DNA of 64,000 nt from an uncultured Pelagibacteraceae bacterium (lineage in GTDB: Bacteria > Pseudomonadota > Alphaproteobacteria > Pelagibacterales > Pelagibacteraceae). The notes under the pieces are model-generated. The model made no database searches. It was given only the letters and a program-made list of their open reading frames with translations, and was not told the origin of the DNA. A program made the translations under genes and the position numbers. The stretch covers positions 39,903-103,902 of the forward strand of contig CACGMC010000004.1 of the NCBI GenBank assembly GCA_902574035.1, read 5' to 3'. Below are positions 18,015 to 27,577 of the stretch, one piece after another; positions within the stretch are counted from its first letter, which is position 1, and each line of letters starts with the position of its first letter.

Positions 18015-21000
18015 TTAGGCTGATTTTGACTTAAGTTCTTTTAATGAAACAGGATGATCTAATTTATCTAGCATCTCTATAGGACAAACTTGAACGAAAT
18101 TTTTAAGTTCATTTTCATAATTGCTTATGATCTTTTTTGAAATTTTCGAGTTAGTCTCTTTGCTAAATTCATATATTAAATCTTTTAAATATTTTTTCCA
18201 ATAGTCTGTTTGTACGTTCTGCCAAATAACAGATTGAGAATTTACATAGTTTTCAAATTTTTTATTAGGATCATAAATAAATGCCATTCCGCCTGTCATA
18301 CCTGCAGCGAAGTTATCTCCCACATTGCCAAGGATAACTACTTTTCCTCCGGTCATATATTCACATCCATTTGATCCACATCCCTCTACTACTGAGATCC
18401 CTCCAGAATTTCTAACGGCAAATCTTTCACCAGCTTTACCTGATGCATAAAGTTTGCCATTTGTAGCTCCGTATAAAACTGTGTTTCCTATAATTGCATT
18501 TTGATTTGAAATTAAATTACTATTATTGACTGGCTTAACTATTATTGTTCCCCCTGACAATCCTTTTCCAACGTAGTCGTTAGAATCGCCATTAACAATT
18601 ATTTTAATTCCTTTGGCTAAAAAAGCTCCAAGTGATTGTCCCGCAGAACCATTTAATTTAACGATGACAGTGTTCTCCGCTAAGGCGTTATTGCCAAATT
18701 TCTTATAAACATAATGAGATAATCTAGTTCCTACCGCTCTATGTGTATTTTCAACATCGTATTCACATTCAATTATTTTATCCTTAGCAATTTTATTTTT
18801 AATATCTGTCCAAATTTTTTCATCTAAAGTGTCTGGGACAGAATTAATATCTCTTTTCTCACAATACCTAGTATTTTCACCCGGATCAGTTTTTACTAAT
18901 AATGGATTTAAATCTAAATCATCTAAATTTGATGAGCCTCTGCTTACTTGTTTAAGGAGATCAGTCCTTCCGATTATTTCATTTAGATTTTTAAATCCTA
19001 AAGAGGCTAAAATCTCTCTCACTTCTTCTGCAACAAATCTAAAAAAATTGACGACTTTTTCTGGTGTTCCGGTAAATTTTTTCCTTAATTCCTCATCTTG
19101 AGAACAAACTCCTACTGGACAAGTATTAGAATGACACTGTCTTACCATTATACATCCCATTGCAATTAAAGATGAAGTGCCCATACCAAATTCCTCTGCC
19201 CCCATCATTGCCGCAATAACAACGTCTCTACCTGTTTTAATTCCGCCATCTGTTCTTAAAGTAACTTTGTGTCTTAAGTTATTTAATGTTAAAATCTGAT
19301 TGGCCTCAGTTAATCCCATCTCCCAAGGAATGCCGGCATACTTAACGCTTGTTTGTGGACTGGCGCCAGTTCCTCCTGAATGACCCGAAATGAGAATCAC
19401 ATCTGCTTTTGCTTTAGCGACTCCTGCAGCAATTGTTCCAATTCCAGTTGAAGCTACTAATTTTACACCTATTCGAGCTTTTGGGTTTATTTGTTTTAAA
19501 TCGTAAATTAGCTGAGCTAAATCCTCTATTGAGTAAATATCATGATGTGGTGGCGGTGAGATAAGAGTTACGCCTGGTGTTGAATGTCTTAATCTAGCTA
19601 TTTCTTTTGTAACCTTAAATCCTGGTAGTTGTCCACCTTCACCTGGTTTAGCACCTTGAGCAATTTTGATTTCAATTTCATTACAATTATTTAGATAATC
19701 AATAGTCACTCCAAATCTTGCTGAAGCAACTTGTTTAACTCTAGAATTTGCGCTATCTCCATTTTCTTGAATTTTAAATCTAGCAGAGTCTTCACCACCT
19801 TCACCGCTACAAGAGGCGCCTTTAACTCTATTCATGCCCACAGCTAATGTTTCATGTGCCTCTGCAGACAAAGCACCATGGGACATGCTCCCGCTACCGA
19901 ACCTTTTTGTAAGATTTTCTATGGGCTCGACTTCTTTAATATCAATAGGATTATTTGATTTTTTAAAATCTAAAAGATCTCTCAAATTAACTGGAGACAT
20001 ATTATTAATACCATCTGTATATTTTTTAAATGTTTCGTAAGAGCCGACTGTTACAGCATGTTGTAATGTGTGAATTAGTTTTCCTTGAAACTGATGGTTT
20101 TCACCAGTTTTTCTATACTTATATATTCCCCCGATTGGTAATATTTGAACATCTTTTTTATAAGCTTTCTCGTGAATTTCTTTAATTTTTTTTTCTATTC
20201 CTATCAAACCAATACCAGAAATTCTTGATATCATTCCCGGAAAATAATCAGAAACTAATGCCCTACTTAGTCCAACAGTTTCAAAGTTGCACCCTCCTCT
20301 ATAAGAACTAATGACTGAAATTCCCATCTTAGACATGATTTTTAATAATCCGTTTTCAATCGAACTTTTGAATCTTTCTACACACTCTTTAAATTTATAT
20401 TTGCCAAATAAATTTTTCTCAAACCTTTGGTATATACTATCTATTGTTAAGTAAGGGTTTACCGTTGTAGCTCCAACTCCAATCAAAACTGCAAATGAAT
20501 GAGTGTCTAAAGTTTCTGATGTTTCGACATTCAAAGAACAGTATCCTCTTAATCCTAATTTTACTAAGTTAGAATTAATCGCTCCTACCGCTAAAGCCAT
20601 TGGAATATTTGCTCTCTTTTCAGAAATATTTTTGTCGCTTAATACTAGGGTAGTGCTACCTTCTCTTACTGCTATTTCAGATTCTTCTTGAATTTTTTTG
20701 ATATTATCTTTTAAGGTTTCATTAACGTTAAATGTGCAATCAATTAATTTGATTTTTTTTGAGAAGAGTTTTTTAAACTTTTTTAATTGAGAATTTGTAA
20801 GTATTGGACTGTCGAGAACAAAGATATCTTCTTGCGTTAAATTATTAAAATCAAGTATATTGCCCAAATTACCGAATCTTGTTTTTAAACTCATAACCTT
20901 GTTTTCTCTTAACGAGTCAATCGGCGGATTAGTTACTTGGCTAAAATTTTGTCTAAAATAATGTGATATTGGCCTGAAGTGACTTGATAAAACTGCTACT

Positions 21001-22514
21001 GGTGTGTCGTCTCCCATTGAACCTGTGGCCTCTTTACTCTCTTCGACCATAGGATGAAGAATTAATTCTAAATCTTCTACGCTATAACCGGATAAATACT
21101 GTCTTCTTCTTAAATCATTGCCTGAAAAATTTATTTCCTCTTCAGTGACTTTTAATTTTTTATCAAGGTCAACTATTTGACTATTAAACTGTTTATACTC
21201 TTTGGATATATAATCTTTTATCTCTTTATCTTGATAAAGCTTCCCCTCTTTTAAATCTACAGCTATTAATTCTCCTGGACCGAGTCTTCCTTTCTTAATT
21301 ATATTCTCCTCAGGAATTTTAATCATTCCTGTTTCTGAACCTGCGAATATTAAACCATCTGAGGTTATTGAATACCTAAGAGGTCTTAAACCATTTCTAT
21401 CAACAGCCGCTAAAATCCATTTAGCATCAGTAGCACAAATTGCAGCAGGACCATCCCATGGTTCAATTGTGCTATTTAAAAAGTTAAATAATTGTTGGTG
21501 GTTTTTGGGAACAGTTTTACTCCTTTTAGACCAAGCATCTGGGATCATCATTAATTTAATCAATGGAGCAAGCTTTCCAGAATGAGTTAATAATTCAAAT
21601 ACATTATCTAAAGATGCCGAGTCTGAATTGCCTGGGATTATAACTGGTTTTAAATCTTCTATATTTTTAAAAAGTTTACTAGTCATGTCTTGTTCATGAA
21701 TTCTCATCCAGTTTACATTTCCTTTTAAAGTATTTATTTCTCCATTGTGTGCAAGAGTTCTGAAAGGTTGCGCTAAATCCCAACTTGGAAAAGTATTTGT
21801 GGAATATCTTTGGTGAAATATTGCGAATCTAGATTTAAAAGTTTTATCTTTTAGATCCAAATAAAAATCGGCAAGCGACTCGGCTAAAAACATGCCTTTA
21901 TAAACTATAGATCTTGAACTCAAAGAGCATACGTAAAAACTGTTTAACTGGTTTTCCCGAGCATGTTTTTCTATTTTTTTTCTAGCTTCATATAAGTCTC
22001 TTTCTAAATCGTTTGTTTTTATTACTTCGTTTTTTCTAAAAAGAACTTGTGCGATTTCAGGTCGATTAGAGTCAGCTGTGGGGCCTAAAACTTTTGGATT
22101 AACAGGAACTTGTCTCCACCCATAAATATAGTAATTTTTACTCAACAAAACTGTCTCAATTATTGATCTACATTTTTCTTGATCAGCATAATCATTTCGA
22201 GGCATAAAAACCATACCGACACAAATTCTTTTATCTTGTTCATGCTTATGTCCAGTTTCCAATATTTTTTGAACAAATAACTCAGGAGAAATTTCTAATT
22301 TAATACCAGCTCCATCTCCAGATTTACCGTCAGCATCAACAGCGCCCCTGTGCCAAACAGCTTTTAAGGCTTCTATTCCATATTCAACTACTTTTCGACT
22401 TTTTTTACCATCCGTAGTTGCTATTAATCCTACACCACAAGCCTCGTGTTCTAAAGAAGGATCGTAAGCGTTGTTATCCGTAAGATGTTTTTTGTTTTTT
22501 AAATAGTTTTTCAT
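18015..22514 (-). CDS. gltB: Glutamate synthase (NADPH) large subunit
   Basis: 1499 aa, full length. A short propeptide precedes Cys26 in HEACGVGLIA, the class II amidotransferase nucleophile. Then follow the central domain, the FMN-binding TIM barrel (GEGGEDSARFK, ISGHSGGTGASPQTSVKYAG), the 3Fe-4S ligands in MVRQCHSNTCPVGVCSQ, and the C-terminal right-handed beta-helix (Gly-rich repeats, GNTVLYGATNGKLYASG). It makes two glutamates from glutamine and 2-oxoglutarate. Its start overlaps the gltD stop by 1 nt, so the order is gltD-gltB. Confidence 0.98.
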   Translation of the reverse strand: MKNYLKNKKHLTDNNAYDPSLEHEACGVGLIATTDGKKSRKVVEYGIEALKAVWHRGAVDADGKSGDGAGIKLEISPELFVQKILETGHKHEQDKRICVGMVFMPRNDYADQEKCRSIIETVLLSKNYYIYGWRQVPVNPKVLGPTADSNRPEIAQVLFRKNEVIKTNDLERDLYEARKKIEKHARENQLNSFYVCSLSSRSIVYKGMFLAESLADFYLDLKDKTFKSRFAIFHQRYSTNTFPSWDLAQPFRTLAHNGEINTLKGNVNWMRIHEQDMTSKLFKNIEDLKPVIIPGNSDSASLDNVFELLTHSGKLAPLIKLMMIPDAWSKRSKTVPKNHQQLFNFLNSTIEPWDGPAAICATDAKWILAAVDRNGLRPLRYSITSDGLIFAGSETGMIKIPEENIIKKGRLGPGELIAVDLKEGKLYQDKEIKDYISKEYKQFNSQIVDLDKKLKVTEEEINFSGNDLRRRQYLSGYSVEDLELILHPMVEESKEATGSMGDDTPVAVLSSHFRPISHYFRQNFSQVTNPPIDSLRENKVMSLKTRFGNLGNILDFNNLTQEDIFVLDSPILTNSQLKKFKKLFSKKIKLIDCTFNVNETLKDNIKKIQEESEIAVREGSTTLVLSDKNISEKRANIPMALAVGAINSNLVKLGLRGYCSLNVETSETLDTHSFAVLIGVGATTVNPYLTIDSIYQRFEKNLFGKYKFKECVERFKSSIENGLLKIMSKMGISVISSYRGGCNFETVGLSRALVSDYFPGMISRISGIGLIGIEKKIKEIHEKAYKKDVQILPIGGIYKYRKTGENHQFQGKLIHTLQHAVTVGSYETFKKYTDGINNMSPVNLRDLLDFKKSNNPIDIKEVEPIENLTKRFGSGSMSHGALSAEAHETLAVGMNRVKGASCSGEGGEDSARFKIQENGDSANSRVKQVASARFGVTIDYLNNCNEIEIKIAQGAKPGEGGQLPGFKVTKEIARLRHSTPGVTLISPPPHHDIYSIEDLAQLIYDLKQINPKARIGVKLVASTGIGTIAAGVAKAKADVILISGHSGGTGASPQTSVKYAGIPWEMGLTEANQILTLNNLRHKVTLRTDGGIKTGRDVVIAAMMGAEEFGMGTSSLIAMGCIMVRQCHSNTCPVGVCSQDEELRKKFTGTPEKVVNFFRFVAEEVREILASLGFKNLNEIIGRTDLLKQVSRGSSNLDDLDLNPLLVKTDPGENTRYCEKRDINSVPDTLDEKIWTDIKNKIAKDKIIECEYDVENTHRAVGTRLSHYVYKKFGNNALAENTVIVKLNGSAGQSLGAFLAKGIKIIVNGDSNDYVGKGLSGGTIIVKPVNNSNLISNQNAIIGNTVLYGATNGKLYASGKAGERFAVRNSGGISVVEGCGSNGCEYMTGGKVVILGNVGDNFAAGMTGGMAFIYDPNKKFENYVNSQSVIWQNVQTDYWKKYLKDLIYEFSKETNSKISKKIISNYENELKNFVQVCPIEMLDKLDHPVSLKELKSKSA

Positions 22515-23959
22515 TACGCAGCGAATTCCTTTTTAGTATTTTTTCTTCTCGAAGAGATATATTTATCCATTTGTTCTGCAGCATCTCTTCCATCTCTTAT
22601 TGCCCATACTACAAGTGATGCACCTCTTACAATATCCCCAGCAGCAAATACTCCTTCAATATTTGTTTGCATAGTTTTGAGGTCAATTTTTATTGTTCCC
22701 CACTTTGAAACTGCAAGATCTTCGCTATTAAATAATTTAGGAATATTTTCCGGGTCAAATCCAAGTGACTTAATTACTAAGTCAGCTTCTATTTTAAATT
22801 CTCCATCAACAACAGGTACAGGTCGTCTTCTTCCAGATGCATCTGGCTCACCTAGCTTCATTTTGCTAACTTGTACTTCATTAACTTTTTTATCTCCGAT
22901 AAATGATTTTGGACTTGTTAACCAAACAAAATCTACGCCTTCTTCTTCTGCGTTTCCAACCTCTCGTGCTGAACCAGGCATATTTGCTTTGTCTCTTCTA
23001 TATAAACATTTTACAGATTTTGCTTTTTGTCTTACTGCAGTTCTTACACAATCCATTGCAGTATCCCCTCCACCAATTACTACAACGTCTTTACCTTCTG
23101 CGTTTAAAGTTCCATCATCAAACAGTTTTACTTTGTCTCCTAAGCCTTTTCTATTTGAAGCAGTTAAAAAATCCATTGCAGGAAAAATATTTTTTAGATC
23201 TGATCCAGGAATATCAATTTCTCTAGCTTTATAAACACCAGTTGCAATCAGAATCGCATCATGCTGTGATTTAAGTTCTTTTAAAGTTTTATCTTTTCCA
23301 ACCTCAAAATTTTGTATAAATTTTATTCCGCTCTCTTTTAAAAGTTTTGTTCTTCTTTCGACAACAAATTTTTCTAGTTTAAAATTAGGTATCCCATATA
23401 TTAACAATCCTCCTGGCCTGTCATAACGGTCATATACAGTCACTTGATACCCGTACTTTCTCATTTCTTCTGCGCATGCAAGACCTGCTGGGCCTGCACC
23501 TATTATACCAATGCTTTCTTTTAATTCTTTTGCAATTTTTATCGGTTTAACCCATCCTTTTTCCCATGCGGTATCTGTAATGTATTTTTCAACTGAACCT
23601 ATTGTGACTGTGCCATGACCTGATTGCTCTATAACACAATTACCCTCACATAATCTGTCTTGCGGGCAAATTCTTCCGCAAACTTCGGGCATATTATTTG
23701 TGCTTTGAGATATTTCGTATGCCTCTTTTAAACGTCCTTCGGCAGTTAGTTTGAGCCAATCAGGTATATTGTTTTGTAAAGGACAATGTATTTGACAAAA
23801 CGGGACTCCACATTGAGAGCACCTACTAGACTGCTCCTTAGCTTTGTCAGTTATATATTGATCGTAAATTTCATTAAAATCTTTCTTCCTGCTATCAGTC
23901 TTTCTTTTGACAGGAGTTTCTTGACTTACATCAACAAATTTTAACATTTTTTTACTCAT
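22514..23959 (-). CDS. gltD: Glutamate synthase (NADPH) small subunit
   Basis: 481 aa. N-terminal 4Fe-4S region with CSQCGVPFCQIHCPL near residue 44 and CGRICPQDRLCEGNC near 94; FAD-binding GIIGAGPAGLACAEEM near 150; NADPH-binding VVIGGGDTAMDCVRTA near 290; C-terminal GVFAAGDIVRGASLVV. It passes electrons from NADPH to GltB. First gene of the minus-strand unit, divergent from uppP across 168 nt. Confidence 0.98.
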   Translation of the reverse strand: MSKKMLKFVDVSQETPVKRKTDSRKKDFNEIYDQYITDKAKEQSSRCSQCGVPFCQIHCPLQNNIPDWLKLTAEGRLKEAYEISQSTNNMPEVCGRICPQDRLCEGNCVIEQSGHGTVTIGSVEKYITDTAWEKGWVKPIKIAKELKESIGIIGAGPAGLACAEEMRKYGYQVTVYDRYDRPGGLLIYGIPNFKLEKFVVERRTKLLKESGIKFIQNFEVGKDKTLKELKSQHDAILIATGVYKAREIDIPGSDLKNIFPAMDFLTASNRKGLGDKVKLFDDGTLNAEGKDVVVIGGGDTAMDCVRTAVRQKAKSVKCLYRRDKANMPGSAREVGNAEEEGVDFVWLTSPKSFIGDKKVNEVQVSKMKLGEPDASGRRRPVPVVDGEFKIEADLVIKSLGFDPENIPKLFNSEDLAVSKWGTIKIDLKTMQTNIEGVFAAGDIVRGASLVVWAIRDGRDAAEQMDKYISSRRKNTKKEFAA

Positions 23960-24127
23960 AGTTTTGGTGTTCTAGGCTAAAAAGTGGAAAATTGGAATAC
24001 TTTTTAAGTAAATAATATTTACCTAAATATGTTGATAAATAGGGTTTATGCGGCTTTTTTTATGCATAGCTGATATGCTATTTAATTATATCTTTGGAAT
24101 TCAATCTAAAGTTTATTAAACATACGA
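23960..24127. other. Divergent intergenic region gltD/uppP
   Basis: 168 nt of A+T-rich DNA between two divergent genes; it must hold promoters for both. I see short inverted sequence around GCATAGCTGATATGC but no convincing promoter pair, riboswitch or RNA gene. A 14-codon ATG frame inside lacks a ribosome binding site and is not called. Confidence 0.5.
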
Positions 24128-24889
24128 ATGTTAGAGATTCTAATTCTTTCTTTAGTTCAAGGTATAACTGAATTTCTACCGATTAGCTCCTCATCTCATA
24201 TCATTCTTTTCTCAAAATTTATGAATTTCATAAGTGAAGACTTGATACTAAATGTAAGTTTGCATATTGGCTCATTCTTAGCTGTAATTGTTTTTTTTCG
24301 AAAAGAAATATTAAGCTTTTTAATTTACAGGAAAGTTTTTATGTTAATAATTTTAGCCTCATTACCAATTATTCTATGCGGATATCTTATTGCACAGTCA
24401 GGTATTATTAATGATTTAAGATCACTTAAAATAATAGGTTGGACAACTGTGTTGTTTGGTGTTTTGCTTTATTTCTCAGATAAAATGGAAAATGAAAAAA
24501 ATCTTGAAATTAATTTAGATATTAAAGCAGCTTTAATAATAGGCTTTTTGCATATTTTTTCTTTAATACCAGGAGTAAGTCGATCTGGAATAGCCATTAC
24601 TGCAGCAAGATTTCTTAAATTTGATAGAGTCAATGCGGCCAAAATTTCATTTCTATTATCAATTCCAACATTATTAGCAGTATCAGTTTTTGGAATTTAC
24701 AATATTTATGTGACTGATAATTTCGATTTAATTAAACTTAATTTTAGCAGCATAATATTATCCTTCATTTTTTCTTACATAACAATGGTGGCTTTTTTGG
24801 GTTATATTAAAAAGGCGAGTCTTGATGTTTTTGTTTTGTACAGAATAGTTCTTGGTATTTTAATTCTTATATTTGCTTATCAAGGTTAA
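24128..24889 (+). CDS. uppP: Undecaprenyl-diphosphatase
   Basis: 253 aa integral membrane protein of the BacA/UppP family. The two signature segments are present: SLVQGITEFLPISSSSH at residues 8-24 (Glu-rich/Ser motif) and PGVSRSGIAITAARFL near 157. It dephosphorylates undecaprenyl diphosphate so the carrier can be reused in peptidoglycan and polysaccharide synthesis, and its loss or gain alters bacitracin sensitivity in other bacteria. Stop codon abuts a convergent 25-codon ORF. Confidence 0.95.
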   Translation: MLEILILSLVQGITEFLPISSSSHIILFSKFMNFISEDLILNVSLHIGSFLAVIVFFRKEILSFLIYRKVFMLIILASLPIILCGYLIAQSGIINDLRSLKIIGWTTVLFGVLLYFSDKMENEKNLEINLDIKAALIIGFLHIFSLIPGVSRSGIAITAARFLKFDRVNAAKISFLLSIPTLLAVSVFGIYNIYVTDNFDLIKLNFSSIILSFIFSYITMVAFLGYIKKASLDVFVLYRIVLGILILIFAYQG

Positions 24890-24967
24890 TTATAAAATAA
24901 ATGTTAATGATAAAATCACCACAAAAACTAATATAAAAAATACTATCACAGCTTTATTTAAACTCAT
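24890..24967 (-). CDS. 25-aa hydrophobic small ORF
   Basis: ATG at 24967, 7 nt or so after AAAGGA, opens 25 codons beginning MSLNKAVIVFFILVFVV and ending TFIL, one membrane helix after a short polar start. It sits 9 nt after the CCA end of tRNA-Arg on the same strand and ends exactly where uppP ends. No family recognised. The arrangement tRNA, ribosome binding site, tiny membrane peptide repeats what is seen after tRNA-Ser at 593-649. Real expression is uncertain. Confidence 0.4.
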   Translation of the reverse strand: MSLNKAVIVFFILVFVVILSLTFIL

Positions 24968-24976
24968 AAAATCCTT

Positions 24977-25053
24977 TGGTGCGCCTGCTAGGATTTGAAC
25001 CCAGAACCTCCTGGTCCGTAGCCAAGCGCTCTATCCAGTTGAGCTACAGGCGC
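24977..25053 (-). tRNA. tRNA-Arg(ACG)
   Basis: 77 nt on the minus strand: acceptor GCGCCTG pairing CAGGCGC, D-arm AGCTCAACTGGATAGAGC, anticodon stem CTTGG/CCAGG with loop CTACGGA giving anticodon ACG, T-loop GGTTCAAATCC, discriminator A and encoded CCA. ACG is normally edited to ICG by TadA and reads CGU/CGC/CGA. Confidence 0.97.
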
Positions 25054-25115
25054 AATAATATACCAATTATCAAATATATTGTTGAAATTAAAGGCTTTTA
25101 ATTTATAAAGGAAAT

Positions 25116-26291
25116 ATGAGTAAATCTGTAGTTATAACTTCTGCCGCGAGAACCGCTGTTGGTTCATTGGGAAAAGCCCTAAAAAATATTCCTAGTGAAG
25201 AACTAGGTTCTGTAGTTATAAAAGAGGTAATTAAGAGATCAAATATCAAATCTTCTGATATTGATGAAACAATAATGGGCCAGGTTTTAACAGGAGGAGT
25301 TGGTCAAAATCCTGCGAGACAAGCAGCGATGAAATCTGGTATTCCAAAAGAAAAGCCAGCTTACATTGTAAATCAAGTATGTGGATCAGGATTGAGATCG
25401 ATAGCATCAGGATTTCAAAGTATAAAATCAGGAGACTCAAAGATAGTCATCGCTGGTGGTCAAGAGAGCATGTCTTTAGCTCCACATGCAATTCATTTAA
25501 GAGATGGAAAAAAAATAGGTGATACTGAATTAGTTGATACAATGATAAAAGATGGGTTGTGGGATGCTTTTCATGGATATCACATGGGGGTAACTGCTGA
25601 GAATGTGGCTACTAAATTTCAAGTGACTAGACAAGAACAGGATAAATTTGCTCTAAAGTCGCAAGAAAAAGCATTAAAAGCAATCAAAGAAAAAAAGTTT
25701 AAAGACGAAATAACTAATTTTAAAATTAAATCAAAAAAAGCTGAGATAGATTTCAACAAAGATGAACACCCTAGAGATGGTATTAATTTAGAGGGCTTAA
25801 CTAGACTTAAACCAGTTTTTCAAAAAGATGGAACTGTGACTGCTGGAAATGCGTCAGGAATTAACGACGGAGCAGCTGCAGTAACTTTAATGTCAGAGGA
25901 AGAAGCAAAAAAAAGAGATTTAAAGAAATTAGTTACAATCAAGTCTTGGGCTAGTTGTGGTGTTGAACCAGCGCTAATGGGCACTGGACCTATTCCAGCA
26001 ACAAAAAAAGCTTTAGATTTAGCAGGATGGAAAATTGATGACGTAGACCTTTTTGAAGTTAATGAAGCTTTTGCAGCTCAAAGTATTGCTGTTTTAAAAA
26101 CATTGGGTATTCCACATGAAAAAGTAAACGTTAATGGTGGAGCTATTGCAATAGGTCATCCAATAGGTGCGTCAGGCACTCGAATTCTTGTCACTCTTAT
26201 TCACGAGATGATTAAACGCGATGTGAAGAGAGGTTTGGCCACATTGTGTATTGGTGGCGGAATGGGTATAGCCATGAGTATAGAACGATAA
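25116..26291 (+). CDS. Acetyl-CoA C-acetyltransferase (thiolase)
   Basis: 391 aa, normal for biosynthetic thiolases (PhaA/AtoB type). Catalytic Cys in NQVCGSGLRSIASG near residue 89, VNEAFAAQSIAV near 319, active His in GGAIAIGHPIGASG near 350, and second Cys in CIGGGMGIAM near 380. It condenses two acetyl-CoA or cleaves acetoacetyl-CoA. A good site AAAGGAAATATG sets the start. The stop overlaps the next small ORF by 1 nt. No phaB or phaC follows, so polyhydroxyalkanoate synthesis is not implied. Confidence 0.95.
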   Translation: MSKSVVITSAARTAVGSLGKALKNIPSEELGSVVIKEVIKRSNIKSSDIDETIMGQVLTGGVGQNPARQAAMKSGIPKEKPAYIVNQVCGSGLRSIASGFQSIKSGDSKIVIAGGQESMSLAPHAIHLRDGKKIGDTELVDTMIKDGLWDAFHGYHMGVTAENVATKFQVTRQEQDKFALKSQEKALKAIKEKKFKDEITNFKIKSKKAEIDFNKDEHPRDGINLEGLTRLKPVFQKDGTVTAGNASGINDGAAAVTLMSEEEAKKRDLKKLVTIKSWASCGVEPALMGTGPIPATKKALDLAGWKIDDVDLFEVNEAFAAQSIAVLKTLGIPHEKVNVNGGAIAIGHPIGASGTRILVTLIHEMIKRDVKRGLATLCIGGGMGIAMSIER

Positions 26292-26425
26292 TGGAAATAT
26301 CAAAACCATATAAAGGCAGAGGAAAACGTAAACTAAAAAAAATGCCGTTTACTCCAAAGGGGTATATTTTATACTATGCATTCTTTTGGATTGTTATAAT
26401 TTCTATTTATTTAGCTTACAACTAA
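26291..26425 (+). CDS. 44-aa basic single-helix membrane protein
   Basis: A 44-codon ORF coupled to the thiolase stop (TAATG) and 6 nt before the HDAC-like gene. The N-terminal half is strongly basic (KGRGKRKLKKMPF), the C-terminal half is one aromatic-rich membrane helix (YILYYAFFWIVIISIYLAY). I do not recognise the family with certainty; the layout suggests a small inner-membrane protein with the basic end in the cytoplasm. Its tight packing between two genes supports it being real. Confidence 0.6.
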   Translation: MEISKPYKGRGKRKLKKMPFTPKGYILYYAFFWIVIISIYLAYN

Positions 26426-26431
26426 GCTCTA

Positions 26432-27328
26432 ATGCAACTGCCCGTCATTAATCACCCCGATTATGTTGCAAAAATAAATGACGATAATAAATTCCCTATA
26501 AAAAAATTCGGTGCCTTAGCGGACCATCTATTAAAAGAGAAAGTTGTTAAAAAATTTTTTATTCCAAAAGAATGTTCTATTGAAACGATGAAAACTTCAC
26601 ATTCTTTAGAATATATAAATCATATAAAGAATAAAACTTTGGATATAAAATCACAAAAAAAAATTGGATTTCCTATTAATGATAGTGTTGTAAGAAGATC
26701 TTTTGTTGCAACCGGAGGAACAGTGCTTGCAAGTAAATTGGCTTTAGACTCCAAACTAGCTTGTAATACTGCAGGTGGAAGTCATCATGCAACTTTTAAC
26801 TTTGGAGCTGGATACTGTGTTTTCAATGATGTTGCAGTCGCAGCAAATTATCTAAAAAAAAAGGGGTATGCGAAAAAAATCCTAATTTTAGATTTAGACG
26901 TCCATCAAGGAAATGGTAATTCTGAAATATTTAAGAACGATAAAGATGTACTGACTTTTAGCATGCACTGTGCATCTAATTATCCTGCTAAAAAATCAAA
27001 AAGTGATATGGATATAGAGTTAGAGGAAAATACAGAAGATGATGAATACTTAAATATTCTTCATAAAAATTTAAAAGTATTAAATCAAAATAAATACGAT
27101 TTTATATTTTATGTTGCTGGTGTAGATATTCATTTTGAAGACAGATTGGGAAAACTTAAAATTACAGATACAGGAGTTAATAAAAGAGATCAAATTGTCA
27201 TAGAGAACTTTTATCAAAGGAAGACTCCTTTATGTGGAGTCTTAGGTGGTGGATACAATAAAAATTTTAAAAAACTTATAGAGCTTCACTCTATGCTTCA
27301 TAAAAATTGTTCAGAAATAATTAAATAA
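26432..27328 (+). CDS. Histone deacetylase-like amidohydrolase
   Basis: 298 aa of the arginase/deacetylase superfamily. The zinc-site motifs are intact: AGGSHHATFNFGAGYCVFND near residue 113, DLDVHQGNGN near 155 (Asp and His ligands), AGVDIHFED near 230 (third Asp ligand) and GVLGGGY at the end with the catalytic-loop Tyr. Bacterial members act as acetylpolyamine, acetoin-utilisation (AcuC) or protein-lysine deacetylases; which one cannot be told from sequence. It is third in a likely operon after thiolase and the 44-aa protein. Cytoplasmic. Confidence 0.9.
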   Translation: MQLPVINHPDYVAKINDDNKFPIKKFGALADHLLKEKVVKKFFIPKECSIETMKTSHSLEYINHIKNKTLDIKSQKKIGFPINDSVVRRSFVATGGTVLASKLALDSKLACNTAGGSHHATFNFGAGYCVFNDVAVAANYLKKKGYAKKILILDLDVHQGNGNSEIFKNDKDVLTFSMHCASNYPAKKSKSDMDIELEENTEDDEYLNILHKNLKVLNQNKYDFIFYVAGVDIHFEDRLGKLKITDTGVNKRDQIVIENFYQRKTPLCGVLGGGYNKNFKKLIELHSMLHKNCSEIIK

Positions 27329-27577
27329 GTATTTTTATTTTAAGAAGTATTTTTTAAGTATAATTTTTTGAACTAAATATTCACTTTTAGTTATTCGGTC
27401 CCTTTTTTTAAAAAAAATGTTTAATATCCATTTCATATCTTTATTATTTAAATTTTGTTGACAAAAAATCGAGTAAATTGTGTCAAAAAACGTTCTTTAT
27501 GAATAAATTGCTTCAATTTTGGCATTTATTAATTTAACAATTTTTAATAAATTCCTTTTAAGTTTATAATAATAATT
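27329..27577. other. aceE upstream region
   Basis: 249 nt, very A+T-rich, between the HDAC-like gene and aceE. It holds TTGACA at 27458-27463 and, 17 nt later, its inverse TGTCAA, so the pair could be a -35 element or an operator half-site pair; the -10 at normal spacing is poor. A 12-codon ATG frame inside lacks a ribosome site. No riboswitch seen. Confidence 0.4.

Noticed and set aside
22677..23234. 185-codon open frame on the plus strand across gltD
   Set aside because: It is antisense to the strongly supported gltD, low in motif content and Ser/Pro/Leu-rich as expected from reverse-strand reading of a conserved gene.
24040..24100. 14-codon ATG frame between gltD and uppP
   Set aside because: No ribosome binding site and no distinctive composition.
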